A DNA stretch of 64,000 bases. It comes from Pseudomonadota bacterium (lineage in GTDB: Bacteria > Pseudomonadota > Alphaproteobacteria > Caulobacterales > Caulobacteraceae). The notes below the pieces were generated by a model, which was not told the origin of the DNA, did not search any database, and saw only the letters and a program-made list of their open reading frames with translations. Shown in pieces: positions 25,847 to 36,561 of the stretch. Location of the stretch: NCBI GenBank assembly GCA_023386645.1, contig JAEWJI010000062.1, forward strand, positions 1 to 64,000, written 5' to 3'. The position numbers and the translations under genes were made by a program. How positions within the stretch are numbered: the stretch's first letter is position 1; each line of letters opens with the position of its first letter.

Positions 25847-26665
25847 TCAATCCCGCGGCCTGGCCTTTTCGATCCGACAGCGGATTTGGCCGATCCCCCT
25901 GAAGTCGCACACGGCCCGATCGCCGATGGCGACGCGATGGACGCCGGTCACCGCCCCGGTGGAGATCAGGGTCCCGGCGGTCAGCGGGCGGCCCCAGCGG
26001 GTGCAGTGCTCCAGCAGGAACCGGACCGATTCCATCGCCCCGCCGGCCAGGGACTGCGCCCCCCCGGTCCCGAGCGAAACGCCGTTCACGATCGTCTCGG
26101 CCTGGATGGCGTCGATCCTTTCGCGCCAGTCAGGCACAGGGAGCCCCATGATCAGGCCGGCATTGTTGCCGAAATCGGAGGCGACGACCGCCGAACCCAG
26201 GTCGTTGATCTCGGACAAGGGACTGCCGGCGATCTCCACGCCGATGAAGACGGCGTCCACCTCGGCGATCGCGTCGGCCAGGGACCAGTCCATACGCGCC
26301 GGATCCACGTCGCCGCCGATCCTGGCCACGAATTCCGCCTCGACGGCGGTGAAGCCTCCGGGGATGCCGGGAACCGCGATCTCGCCGGTCGCGGGCCCCC
26401 ACACATTGCAATCGAAGATGGCGCCGGCGACCCGGTGCACTCTGAGGGTCTCCTGCAGCCCAGGCGGCACGCCGCCGACCTTCCAGCCCACGACGCGGCC
26501 CGGGTACAGGCCGATGGCCGCGTCCTGGATCGCATAGGCTTCGGCCATGCCGTCCGGGATGGTCCCGGGATACCCTTGGGTCGCCCTTCCCGCCAGGCGC
26601 GCAGCGACAAAACGCTGCGCCACCTCGCGCGCCGCATCGTCGGGCTGGATGTGCGCCAGTCTCAT
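25847..26665 (-). CDS. Fumarylacetoacetase-family hydratase (2-keto-4-pentenoate hydratase-like)
   Basis: The 272-residue protein belongs to the MhpD/FAH group: AYAIQDAAIGLYPGRVVGWKVGG, FTAVEAEFVARIGG with the Glu-x-Glu metal site (AVEAEF), VDAVFIGVEIAGSPL, VASDFGNNAGLIMG and LTAGTLISTGAVTG near the C-terminus. These enzymes use a divalent metal to hydrate, dehydrate or cleave 2-oxo acids. It starts 73 bases from operator O3, divergent from lacI, and is followed by the uronate transporter. It could act on a 2-keto-3-deoxy sugar acid from pectin, as FAH-fold dehydratases do in oxidative pentose pathways. The substrate is not known. Confidence 0.82.
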   Translation of the reverse strand: MRLAHIQPDDAAREVAQRFVAARLAGRATQGYPGTIPDGMAEAYAIQDAAIGLYPGRVVGWKVGGVPPGLQETLRVHRVAGAIFDCNVWGPATGEIAVPGIPGGFTAVEAEFVARIGGDVDPARMDWSLADAIAEVDAVFIGVEIAGSPLSEINDLGSAVVASDFGNNAGLIMGLPVPDWRERIDAIQAETIVNGVSLGTGGAQSLAGGAMESVRFLLEHCTRWGRPLTAGTLISTGAVTGVHRVAIGDRAVCDFRGIGQIRCRIEKARPRD

Positions 26666-26737
26666 GCGGCCGCCGCCAATTCGTTGCTGTCGGTCAAGAG
26701 GGCCTCACGGGAGATCGGGCTGGATATGACCGGCTTA

Positions 26738-26751
26738 GGAAACCGGTGTCA
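26738..26751. promoter_or_regulatory. LacI-type operator O3
   Basis: GGAAACCGGTGTCA matches the consensus TGACACCGGTGTCA at 12 of 14 positions, with one complete half-site. It lies between the hydratase gene (minus) and the lacI gene (plus), so it can serve both. Confidence 0.65.
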
Positions 26752-26826
26752 ACGCCACCTGTCCCCCGTTATTGGCGCTGAGGCTCAGTCGGGGTTATGG
26801 CAGGGATCGATCTCAGGGAGGACCAA

Positions 26827-27876
26827 TTGGCTCACGACGACGCGCGCGCGGCCAAGGGTGGACGCAGAGCGACGATCAACGATGTCGCCCGTCTGGCGCA
26901 GGTCTCCAAGAAGACCGTGTCGCGGGTCATCAACCAGTCGCCCTTCGTGCGCCAGGATACGCGCGACCGGGTGACCGCCGCTATCAAGGAACTGGATTTC
27001 ACTCCCGACCCGCAGGCGCGCGGCCTCGCCTTCCGCCGGTCCTTCCTGGTCGGCCTGATCTACGACCAGCCCAGCCCGACCTACGTCGTCAACATGCAAC
27101 AAGGGGTCCTCGATGCACTGAAGGGCACCGGCCTGGAGCTTGTCGTCCATCCCTGCAGTCGGGACTCCGACACCCTGCTCGAGGACATCCGCGGCTTTGT
27201 CGAGCGCCAGCGGCTTTTCGGCGTCATCATGCCGCCCTCGGTTTCCGAGGACGAGCGGGTCATCGCGCTCCTGAGAGAGTTGGACTGCCCTTACGTCCGG
27301 ATCGCTTCGGTGTCCTTGGACGAACCCGCCTCGATGGTCGTCACCAACGACGGCATAGGCGCGGCGGAAGCGGCCAGGCACTTGGCGGATCTGGGACACC
27401 GGCGGATCGCCCTGGTCCGCGGCCTGGCGCTGTTCCGCTCTTCATCCGTGCGCGGCAAGGGCTTCGTCGATGCCTTGGCCGAGCGTGGAATAGAGATGGA
27501 TCCGGCCTATGACGTGCAGGGCGCCTATACGTTCAGGTCTGGCGTCGAGGCGGGACACGCCCTGCTCTCTCTTCCAGAGCCACCGACCGCGATCTTCGCC
27601 CTGAACGACGACATGGCCATCGGCGTGATGCAGGCGGCGCGCGAACGCGGGCTCGACCTGCCCCGCGATCTTTCCGTTGTCGGGTTCGACGATTTGCCGA
27701 TGGCCGCGCGCGTCTGGCCGAACCTGACGTCGGTTCGCCTGCCGATCCGCGACATGGGCCGGATGGCCGCCGAGAAGCTCCTGGCGCCCATCCGCGGCGT
27801 GGACCCCGCCAAGCTGGATCAGACCGAGGTGCGCCCGGCCCTGGTGGTCCGGGAGTCCGCCATCCCTGTCCGCTGA
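26827..27876 (+). CDS. LacI-family transcriptional regulator of the pectin locus
   Basis: The 349-residue protein has the LacI helix-turn-helix at residues about 15-45 (TINDVARLAQVSKKTVSRVIN, then a hinge-helix segment) and a periplasmic-binding-protein-like ligand domain (VGLIYDQPSPTYVVNMQQGVLDAL; PTAIFALNDDMAIGVMQAARERGLDLPRDLSVVGFDDLPMA). TTG 26827 is chosen because GGGAGG lies five bases upstream; ATG 26797 lacks a ribosome site and would add ten residues. Four similar palindromes lie in the control regions of this locus, one beside its own gene, so it is probably an autoregulated repressor released by a pectin breakdown product such as KDG or a 4-deoxy-keto-uronate. The ligand is inferred. 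Confidence 0.88.
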   Translation: MAHDDARAAKGGRRATINDVARLAQVSKKTVSRVINQSPFVRQDTRDRVTAAIKELDFTPDPQARGLAFRRSFLVGLIYDQPSPTYVVNMQQGVLDALKGTGLELVVHPCSRDSDTLLEDIRGFVERQRLFGVIMPPSVSEDERVIALLRELDCPYVRIASVSLDEPASMVVTNDGIGAAEAARHLADLGHRRIALVRGLALFRSSSVRGKGFVDALAERGIEMDPAYDVQGAYTFRSGVEAGHALLSLPEPPTAIFALNDDMAIGVMQAARERGLDLPRDLSVVGFDDLPMAARVWPNLTSVRLPIRDMGRMAAEKLLAPIRGVDPAKLDQTEVRPALVVRESAIPVR

Positions 27877-27894
27877 TTGGGTTGCGGGCGGTCG

Positions 27895-27908
27895 TGACAC
27901 CGGTTACC
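27895..27908. promoter_or_regulatory. LacI-type operator O4
   Basis: TGACACCGGTTACC matches the consensus at 11 of 14 positions. It lies 19 bases after the lacI stop and 47 bases before kduI, placed to control the kduI-kduD-pectate lyase unit. Confidence 0.6.
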
Positions 27909-27954
27909 TACTCCGAGGTCGACCTTTTCCTGACAATGAGTTCCCGGAGTTCCG

Positions 27955-28812
27955 ATGCACGATCCGATGTTCGACCGGCTGTACCACGCCACCCATCCGG
28001 ACATGATGGAGGGGGTCAGCAACGATCAGCTGCGCGACCGTTACCTGGTCTCGGGACTGTTTCAGCCTGGCCGGGTCAGCCTGAACTACTCGCACAATGA
28101 GCGGATGGTGATCGGCGGCGCCGCTCCCCTGGGCGAGCCGCTGAGTCTTCCCAAGCACTCGGAGCCCGCCTCGCTTGCCGGCGAGCCCTTCCTGCACGCG
28201 CGCGAGATCGGCATCGTCAACATCGGCGGCGCGGGCTCGGTGACCGTTGACGGGGAAACCATCAACATGGCCTTCCGCGACGGTCTCTATGTGCCCATGG
28301 GCTCGCTGGAGGTGAGCTTCACCTCCAGCGACGCGGCGAACCCGGCCCGGTTCTATCTGATCTCCACGCCGGCCCACACGCGACATTCGCTGGCGAAGAT
28401 CAACATCGAAGAGGCTGTCCCGGTCGAGATGGGGGCGCTGGAGACTTCCAACGAGCGCACCATCTTCCAGTACATCGTGCCGGCCAAGGTGAAGTCCTGC
28501 CAGCTGCTGCTCGGGGTCACGGTGCTCAAGCCCGGCAGCGTCTGGAACACGATGCCGCCGCACCTCCATGACCGACGCTCGGAGGTCTACCTCTATTTCG
28601 GCCTCGGCGAGAACGACCGGGTCTTTCACTTCATGGGCGAGCCGGACAAGGCGCGGCACATCGTGATGGCGGACGGCGAGGCGGTGATCAGCCCGCCATG
28701 GTCGATCCACATGGGCTCGGGGACGTCGAACTACACCTTCATCTGGGCGATGGGGGGTGAGAACCTCGACTACACGGACATGCACAAGCTCGACATCTGT
28801 CAGTTGAAGTAG
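27955..28812 (+). CDS. kduI: 5-dehydro-4-deoxy-D-glucuronate isomerase KduI
   Basis: The 285-residue cupin-fold enzyme interconverts 5-keto-4-deoxyuronate and 2,5-diketo-3-deoxygluconate, the step after unsaturated galacturonate opens spontaneously. It matches KduI throughout ([71 protein letters not shown]). The zinc site is complete: His203 and His205 in PPHLHDRR, Glu210, and His252 in WSIHMG. It is the first gene of a three-gene unit behind operator O4. Confidence 0.95.
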   Translation: MHDPMFDRLYHATHPDMMEGVSNDQLRDRYLVSGLFQPGRVSLNYSHNERMVIGGAAPLGEPLSLPKHSEPASLAGEPFLHAREIGIVNIGGAGSVTVDGETINMAFRDGLYVPMGSLEVSFTSSDAANPARFYLISTPAHTRHSLAKINIEEAVPVEMGALETSNERTIFQYIVPAKVKSCQLLLGVTVLKPGSVWNTMPPHLHDRRSEVYLYFGLGENDRVFHFMGEPDKARHIVMADGEAVISPPWSIHMGSGTSNYTFIWAMGGENLDYTDMHKLDICQLK

Positions 28813-28823
28813 GGGCGCGCTCC

Positions 28824-29582
28824 ATGGGCAATCCGTTCAGCCTGGAGGGCAGGGTCGCCCTGGTGACCGGCGGCAACGCCGGCTTAGGACAAGGCATCGC
28901 ACTGGCCCTGGCGGAAGCTGGCGCGGACGTCGCCTCGGTCGCGCGCCGTGACTCGGAGGATACCGTTGCGGGCGTTGAGCGACTGGGCCGACGAGCCCTG
29001 TCCATCCGCGCTGATCTCGGCTCGATCGCGCCGATAGAATACGTGCTCGATCAGGCGACGGCCGCCCTCGGCCCGATCGACATCCTGGTCAACAACGCCG
29101 GGATCATACGGCGGGCCGACGCGGTCGATTTCACCGAAGCGGATTGGGACGACGTGATGAACGTCAATCTCAAGGTCGTCTTCTTCCTGACCCAGGCTGT
29201 GGTCCGCCGGATGATGGCGGACGGTCGAGGCGGCAAGATCATCAATATCGCTTCGATGTTGAGCTTCCAGGGCGGCATTCGCGTGCCGTCCTACACCGCG
29301 TCCAAGAGCGGGGTCGCAGGTCTGACCAAGCTCATGGCCAATGAGTGGGCCAGGCATGGCGTCAACGCCAATGCGATCGCGCCCGGCTATTTCGCCACCG
29401 ACAACACCCAGGCCCTGCAGGACGATCCAGTCCGGTCCAAGGAGATCCTCGGCCGCATCCCCGCCGGGCGCTGGGGCCAACCGGCGGACCTGGGCGGGGC
29501 CGCCGTTTTCCTGGCCAGCCGGGCGTCGGACTATGTGCAGGGCGCGATCCTGCCGGTCGATGGCGGCTGGCAGGCACGGTGA
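28824..29582 (+). CDS. kduD: 2-dehydro-3-deoxy-D-gluconate 5-dehydrogenase KduD
   Basis: The 252-residue short-chain dehydrogenase reduces 2,5-diketo-3-deoxygluconate to 2-keto-3-deoxygluconate (KDG) with NAD(P)H. Cofactor loop TGGNAGLGQGI, NNAGIIRR, and catalytic Tyr157/Lys161 in YTASKSG are present, and family-specific segments (PFSLEGRVALVTGG, NINIASMLSFQGG-like IINIASMLSFQGGIRVPSY, APGYFATDNTQAL) mark KduD rather than a generic SDR. It begins 11 bases after kduI, so both are one transcript. Confidence 0.92.
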   Translation: MGNPFSLEGRVALVTGGNAGLGQGIALALAEAGADVASVARRDSEDTVAGVERLGRRALSIRADLGSIAPIEYVLDQATAALGPIDILVNNAGIIRRADAVDFTEADWDDVMNVNLKVVFFLTQAVVRRMMADGRGGKIINIASMLSFQGGIRVPSYTASKSGVAGLTKLMANEWARHGVNANAIAPGYFATDNTQALQDDPVRSKEILGRIPAGRWGQPADLGGAAVFLASRASDYVQGAILPVDGGWQAR

Positions 29583-29605
29583 CCGGAAAGCAGCAAGGGG
29601 CGCTC

Positions 29606-31255
29606 ATGGCCGGATCACCGAACCGTCGCGCCCTTCTCATGGCGGCGGCCGGCGCGGCCCTCGGGCCCGTTGGAGCCCCTGCTCTCGCCCAGAGCATGCG
29701 GGCCGACCGATCCGCCATCCTGAAGACGATGAAGCGGGCGACACGCTTCATGACCGACAAGGTCGCGGTCGGCGGCGGCTATGTCTGGAACGTCCTCCCC
29801 GACTTCTCCCGCCGGTGGGGAGAGCTGGAGGCGACGCCGACGATGATCTGGGTCCAGCCGCCCGGTACGGCGACCATGGGCCATCTGTTCCTGGACGCCT
29901 ACCACGCGACGGGTGACGAGTTCTATTACGAGGCCGCAGCGGGGGCTGCTGACGCCCTGGTGCGCGGCCAGCATTCGGCCGGAGGCTGGAACTACGTCAT
30001 CGATACCGCCGGAGAGGAGTCGCTGAAGCAGTGGTACGCCACCATCGGCGCCAATGCCTGGAGGTTGGAGGAATTTCAGCACTACTACGGCAACGCCACG
30101 TTCGATGACGCGGGCACGGCCGAGGCGTCGCAGCTGCTGCTACGGCTATACGTGGAGAAACGCGACAGGCGGTATCTGGCGCCGCTGAACCGCGCGATCG
30201 CCTTTGTGCTCGAGAGCCAGTACGCCAACGGCGGTTGGCCCCAACGGTACCCGTTCGTCGAGAGCGGCGGCCTGCATGGGCGGCCAGACTACACGCCCTA
30301 CATCACCTTCAACGATGACGTCGCCGGAGAGAACCTGGAGTTCCTGATCTACGCCTGGCACGCATTGGCCCGCAACGGGCGAGGCGACCCCCGCGTGCTG
30401 GACGCGATCCAGCGCGGAATGGACATCTTCGTCAGAACTCAGCAGCCCCTGCCCCAGCCTGCCTGGGGGCTGCAGCATTTCCCGGACACGCTGAAACCTG
30501 CCGGAGCCCGCACGATCGAGCCACAGGCCTTCGCCACCCACGCCACGGCGACCAACATTCGCTCGATGCTCGGCTTCTACCGGCTCACCGGAGACCGCAA
30601 GTTCCTCGACCGGCTGCCGGAAGCGCTGGACTGGCTGGATGAGGTCAAGACTCCCCAGGCCTTGCTGGCCCCAGGCCGCACCCACCCGACGTTCATCCTC
30701 GAGGGCTCGAACACGCCCGTCTACATCCACCGGAGAGGCTCGAACATCGCCAACGGCGAATACTATGCCGACGACAATCCGAATAATCTGATCGTCCACT
30801 ACGGCTCGTTCCGGAACCTGGACACCGCCGGTCTGCGCCGCGACTACGACAGGCTGGCAGCCATGCCGGTGGAGGAGGCCACCCATGGCTCTCCGCTGAA
30901 GGCACGGCCAGGATCACTGAGCCTGCCGAAATACTTCACTCTCCAGGACGTGGATGTCTGGGACATGTCGAGCCCGGCCCGACGCACCGCGCCGCCTGAA
31001 TCGGGCCGTGCGGCCGAGCTCGTCGCGTCACTGAACGCCCGCGGCTACTGGCCCAGCCTCCTGACGACCACATCGAACCCCTATCGCGGTCCGTCTCCAC
31101 GCGAAGTGACCGGAGGCGAATATCAGACCACTCGCGTCGGCGACCTATGGGACACGTCGCCCTACAACACCGACTTCCCGGTCGAGGCCATCTCCACCCA
31201 GACCTTCGTCCGCAACATGGGCGACCTGATCGAGGCCTTGGCGGCCGTGGATTAG
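29606..31255 (+). CDS. Pectate lyase, polysaccharide lyase family 10 type
   Basis: The 549-residue enzyme carries a twin-arginine signal (NRRALLMAAAGAALG, then APALAQS) and is exported. The body is an alpha-toroid lyase of the PL10 kind: GGWNYVIDTAGEESLKQWY, LESQYANGGWPQRYPF, YTPYITFNDDVAGENLEFL and a LGFYRLTGDRKFLDRL helical repeat. PL10 enzymes cleave polygalacturonate by calcium-assisted beta-elimination, giving unsaturated oligogalacturonates. ATG 29606 has AAGGGG six bases upstream and follows kduD by 23 bases; a longer frame overlaps kduD and is not protein-like. The C-terminal third (about 385-549; FTLQDVDVWDMSSPAR, ALAAVD end) extends beyond the usual catalytic core. Confidence 0.88.
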   Translation: MAGSPNRRALLMAAAGAALGPVGAPALAQSMRADRSAILKTMKRATRFMTDKVAVGGGYVWNVLPDFSRRWGELEATPTMIWVQPPGTATMGHLFLDAYHATGDEFYYEAAAGAADALVRGQHSAGGWNYVIDTAGEESLKQWYATIGANAWRLEEFQHYYGNATFDDAGTAEASQLLLRLYVEKRDRRYLAPLNRAIAFVLESQYANGGWPQRYPFVESGGLHGRPDYTPYITFNDDVAGENLEFLIYAWHALARNGRGDPRVLDAIQRGMDIFVRTQQPLPQPAWGLQHFPDTLKPAGARTIEPQAFATHATATNIRSMLGFYRLTGDRKFLDRLPEALDWLDEVKTPQALLAPGRTHPTFILEGSNTPVYIHRRGSNIANGEYYADDNPNNLIVHYGSFRNLDTAGLRRDYDRLAAMPVEEATHGSPLKARPGSLSLPKYFTLQDVDVWDMSSPARRTAPPESGRAAELVASLNARGYWPSLLTTTSNPYRGPSPREVTGGEYQTTRVGDLWDTSPYNTDFPVEAISTQTFVRNMGDLIEALAAVD

Positions 31256-31329
31256 CCGCCGACACGGGGTCCGCGACACCCTTGAAGACAGCGGCGTGCA
31301 GGCCAGGACGGGTCGGTCGCCTTGGTGCG

Positions 31330-34300
31330 CTAGTTCATCCAGACGTCGTGATAGAGACCGTGGCCGGGGCCGAAGTCGTCCAGCGCGTCGGGTTGGCGGC
31401 CGGGACGCCAGAGGTCGAGCGCCCAGGCGGTTTGGCCCCAGGAGACGTGCACGTCCTGCACGGCGTCGTCCTCGCCCGGCGGCAGGATCCAGGGCCCGTC
31501 GACATCGACGAAGCCGTCTTTGCCGACCGGATCGTCGACGAGGCCGGGCAGGACCAGGGGGGTCGCCTCGTCGGTCGGGGTGTTGTCGGCCGCCGCCGCA
31601 GGGGCCGGCTGGATGTTCAGGTTGTATTCGCCGGTCGTCCCGTCGGCGCTGGTCACCACGATGTAATAGAGGCTGGTGCGCGGCGCGGTGAACACCAGCG
31701 AGGCGTCGGAGCCAGGACCGGAGTCGTCGTCCGTGAACAGCAGATTGCCCAGGGCGTCATAGATGGACACGCGCCCGTCCGGCAGGCTGTAGCCGCCGCC
31801 CGCGCCCCGCAGGTCGATCCGCACCGTCTGGCCCTGGGTGAAGCTGGTCTGGAACCAGTCGTTGTTGTCCTCGCCCCTGCCCACCTCCCCGAAGGCGTTC
31901 AGCACGCCGCCGGGGCTGGAGGCGAAGCCGTGGCCGTTCGGGCCCTGATCGCGACTGAAGGCGCGATCGCCGCCGTTGGTGGCGTCGCTGGCCAGCCAGT
32001 GGTCCAACGCCTGGGCCTGGGTCAGGCCCGCCAGTTCCGGGTGGCTGAGGATATAGGCGACCACGTCGAAGCCTGACGAGGCCCGCCCTTGCGCCGCCCC
32101 GTACAGGATCCAGTGGCGCGTCGCCCCGGCCGTGTCGTCGTGATAGGCCCGCACCAGGTCGTCATGGCTGGCGATGTAGAGCCGGGCGTCGAAGGTGGTG
32201 GTCGGCCGCCCCTCGGCCGCCCCCCAGCGGACGTAGTGGCGCACGGCCGCGGCCGGATCGTCGCCGATGTTGACGATCAGGTCCGGATTGGAGGCGATGT
32301 AGCGATAGGCGTCGAAGCTCGCGGTCGGCCGCCCCTGGGCATGGCCGGTGGTGATGTAGTGCAGCGTCGCCGCCTCGGGGTTCAGACCCATGCTCAGCGC
32401 CAGGTCGCGATTGGAGGCCAGGTACAGCTCGCCATTGAACGCGGTGGCCGATCGACCGGCGGGAACGCCCTCGCGCACATAGTGCTCGGCCACGCCGGCG
32501 GGGTTGGTTCCGAACCGGGCGATCAGGTCCGGGTTCGAGGCGATGTAGCGCAGGGTGTCGAAGTTGGTGGCGGGCAGGCCCTGGGGCTCTGCGAAGGCCA
32601 GGTAGTGGGCGTAGGCCCCGGCAGGATCGTTCGCATAGGCCGCGATCAGGTCCGGCCGACCGGCGATGTACCAGTAGGGGTCGAACGACGCACGCTTGGC
32701 CTCCGCCAGGGTGACGGGCGTGTTCTCCTTGAACTGCACCAGCTCGATGGAGGCGATCGACGCGGTCCAGCCCTCCAGGATGTGGCGCACGGTCTGCGCC
32801 CCGTCCGGGGTGGTCTCGAACACGAAGTCCCGGGGCTCGCCCCACAGCAGGATGCGGTCGGTCCCGTCCCCGCCGTCGATGATGTCATTGCCGCCTCGGG
32901 ACATGATGAAGTCGTCGCCCAGACCGCCCCACAGGACGTCGCGGCCCACCGACCCCATCAGGATGTCATTGCCCTCCTCGCCGTACAGCTGGCTCAGGTA
33001 AGCGCCGGTGTCCGGGCCCGAAGGCGCGACGTAGTTCACCTCCAGGATGTCGTTGCCCATCCCGCCGTAGAGGACGTCGCCGATCCCGCCGCCGCCGTCG
33101 AACCAGTTGTCCTCCTCGCGCCCGGTGATGACGTCGGCGAAGGCCGTGCCGTTCACGCGCTCGATGTTGACGAAGGTGTCGTTCCCCTGGCCCGTCGCCG
33201 TGCCCGCGCGGAAGTTCACATAGACCCCGCCGGTCGCGCCCTCGAAGCTCAGCACGTCATTGCCGGCCCCGCCGTCCAGGTGATCGTCGCCCAGACCCCC
33301 GCGAACCTCATCGTCGCCATCCCCGCCGCGAACGATGTCGTTCCCATCGCCACCGACCAGCTCGTCGGACCCGCCAAGACCCTCGATGACGTCATCCCCG
33401 CCGAAGCCCCGGATCTCGTCATCGCCGTAGGAGCCGATGAGAGTCTCGCCGGTCTCGTTGCCGGCGTAGTAGGCCGGGGTGATCAGGATCACCCCGTCGC
33501 TGAACCGAAGGGCTTCGATCCCGCGCAGAGTGTCACGACCGTCCGGACCTTCGACGATGATGGCGCCGTCGACGGAACTGGTCTGATAGGCGCTCCGGGA
33601 TCCGAAGAACTCCGCGATGTCATAGCCCGCGCCGCCATCAATCTCGTCGTCGCCGAGGCCGCCGGTGATGATGTCGTCGCCAGCCGCGCCATTGATCAGA
33701 TCGCCGACGGCTGTGGAGTTGGAGCCCTTTATGGCGTCGCCTTGGCTGTCGCCTAGAATCTTGATGCGGCCGCCGCCGCTCACGGTCGTCACCGAGCTGA
33801 GGTCGATCGCGGCTATACCTGACGGATAAAACGGCACGTTGACCTTCAGCGTGCCCCCGTTTGGGCTGACCTCGAACCTTTCGACGTCGCGGAATGTCAC
33901 GCCCCAAAGGTAGCCTTGTGCAGACCCATCCGCCGCCGGGTCCGGATAGTAGGACCGTGACGCCGAGACGGTGAGATCGTTGTCAGCCATGACGAAGGTG
34001 TCGATCCCGGCGCCGCCATCGACCACGCCCAATTGGGTGCCTTGGGCTACGATGCGGTCGTCGCCCGCCCCGCCACGGGCGATGGTGCCGTAGCCGTTAA
34101 AGGACCTCGTGCTCCTTATGAGCAGAAGATCGTCGCCCGCCCCGCCGTCCAGCACGCTCGACCAGTTATAGCGATCCCCCCAGACCACCGAGAGCGTGTC
34201 GTTGCCTGCCTCACCGTAGTACTGGCCCCACTGACCCTCGATGACGTCGTCGCCGGCTCCAGCCCTGACCGTTTCGGGCTCAGTTTCATCGACCAAGAGT

Positions 34301-34701
34301 CCGATGAAGTGATCGCTCGACCCGGTCAGTTGGTAGCTCGCAGGAAAGCGGCCGGTGAGGAAGGTGAGGCTTCCCCCGCTTACCGTGACCCCCGACAGAT
34401 CGATGTTTTTGTGATACGCATCTAACCTGACAGTCGCTGTGGCGCTTGCGACCTCGATGGCTTCAATCTGGTAAGGCTGATCGTAGATACCCTCGATAAG
34501 AAGCGTCACGGAGTCCGTCACAACGAGCGTATCGTATCCAGCTCCACCATCTAGCAAGAGTATGTTGCCGGCAGAGGTGATGATGCGGTCGTCTCCGCCG
34601 CCGGCGTTGACCCGGTCGGTTCCCCCTCCGGTGATGATGACATCGTCGCCTGACGTGCCCGTCAGGGTCTCGTTGGCTTCAGTGCCGGTGATGTCCACCA
34701 T
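31330..34701 (-). CDS. Large RTX calcium-binding protein with 41-residue repeats
   Basis: The 1123-residue acidic protein has no N-terminal signal, as expected of type I secretion. It starts with MVDITGTEANETLTGTSGDD and contains many RTX nonapeptides (GGLGDDEIDGG, GGDGNDIVRGGDGDDEV, GGAGNDVLSF), which fold as calcium-bound beta-rolls. Residues about 672-911 are six tandem 41-residue repeats (see separate entry). Residues about 935-1030 (DNNDWFQTSFTQGQTVRIDL, YIVVTSADGTTGEYNLNIQ) look like a bacterial pre-peptidase C-terminal (PPC) beta-sandwich. No catalytic domain is visible, so an adhesin, surface-layer or ice/calcium-binding-type structural role is possible. No type I transporter genes adjoin. 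Confidence 0.85.
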   Translation of the reverse strand: MVDITGTEANETLTGTSGDDVIITGGGTDRVNAGGGDDRIITSAGNILLLDGGAGYDTLVVTDSVTLLIEGIYDQPYQIEAIEVASATATVRLDAYHKNIDLSGVTVSGGSLTFLTGRFPASYQLTGSSDHFIGLLVDETEPETVRAGAGDDVIEGQWGQYYGEAGNDTLSVVWGDRYNWSSVLDGGAGDDLLLIRSTRSFNGYGTIARGGAGDDRIVAQGTQLGVVDGGAGIDTFVMADNDLTVSASRSYYPDPAADGSAQGYLWGVTFRDVERFEVSPNGGTLKVNVPFYPSGIAAIDLSSVTTVSGGGRIKILGDSQGDAIKGSNSTAVGDLINGAAGDDIITGGLGDDEIDGGAGYDIAEFFGSRSAYQTSSVDGAIIVEGPDGRDTLRGIEALRFSDGVILITPAYYAGNETGETLIGSYGDDEIRGFGGDDVIEGLGGSDELVGGDGNDIVRGGDGDDEVRGGLGDDHLDGGAGNDVLSFEGATGGVYVNFRAGTATGQGNDTFVNIERVNGTAFADVITGREEDNWFDGGGGIGDVLYGGMGNDILEVNYVAPSGPDTGAYLSQLYGEEGNDILMGSVGRDVLWGGLGDDFIMSRGGNDIIDGGDGTDRILLWGEPRDFVFETTPDGAQTVRHILEGWTASIASIELVQFKENTPVTLAEAKRASFDPYWYIAGRPDLIAAYANDPAGAYAHYLAFAEPQGLPATNFDTLRYIASNPDLIARFGTNPAGVAEHYVREGVPAGRSATAFNGELYLASNRDLALSMGLNPEAATLHYITTGHAQGRPTASFDAYRYIASNPDLIVNIGDDPAAAVRHYVRWGAAEGRPTTTFDARLYIASHDDLVRAYHDDTAGATRHWILYGAAQGRASSGFDVVAYILSHPELAGLTQAQALDHWLASDATNGGDRAFSRDQGPNGHGFASSPGGVLNAFGEVGRGEDNNDWFQTSFTQGQTVRIDLRGAGGGYSLPDGRVSIYDALGNLLFTDDDSGPGSDASLVFTAPRTSLYYIVVTSADGTTGEYNLNIQPAPAAAADNTPTDEATPLVLPGLVDDPVGKDGFVDVDGPWILPPGEDDAVQDVHVSWGQTAWALDLWRPGRQPDALDDFGPGHGLYHDVWMN
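31969..32688 (-). repeat. Six tandem 41-residue repeats in the RTX protein
   Basis: The coding sequence contains five units of 41 residues (123 bases) and a shorter sixth, each of the form FDxxxYIASNPDLIxx...NPAxxxxHYxxxGxxxGRxx. Key positions are the Phe-Asp at the start, Tyr-Ile-Ala-Ser-x-x-Asp-Leu in the middle, and His-Tyr/Trp and Gly-Arg near the end. Similar units occur in other alphaproteobacterial RTX proteins; their function is not established. Confidence 0.9.
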
Positions 34702-34782
34702 CTCGCCCTCGCTCGCTGTTTGCGAGCAAAAGGTAGATTACGGAACCATTGATGGAAAGCGTGGCCGGACGAGGCGGGGCCG

Positions 34783-36450
<1,668 letters not shown>

Positions 36451-36561
36451 GGGTGCGGGTCGCGCCTTGTCGTCGAAGAGTGCGGGGAGGTGGCGCGGGA
36501 TGTAGCGACCGCCGCGCCGAAGGGCAAACGCTAGCCCCTCGGCGCGGCGGATTGATGGCGG

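Noticed and set aside
31147..33756. Two long plus-strand open frames across the RTX gene
   Set aside because: They are antisense images of RTX repeats (Val/Gly/Asp-rich periodic sequence); the minus frame has the RTX nonapeptides and a proper start.
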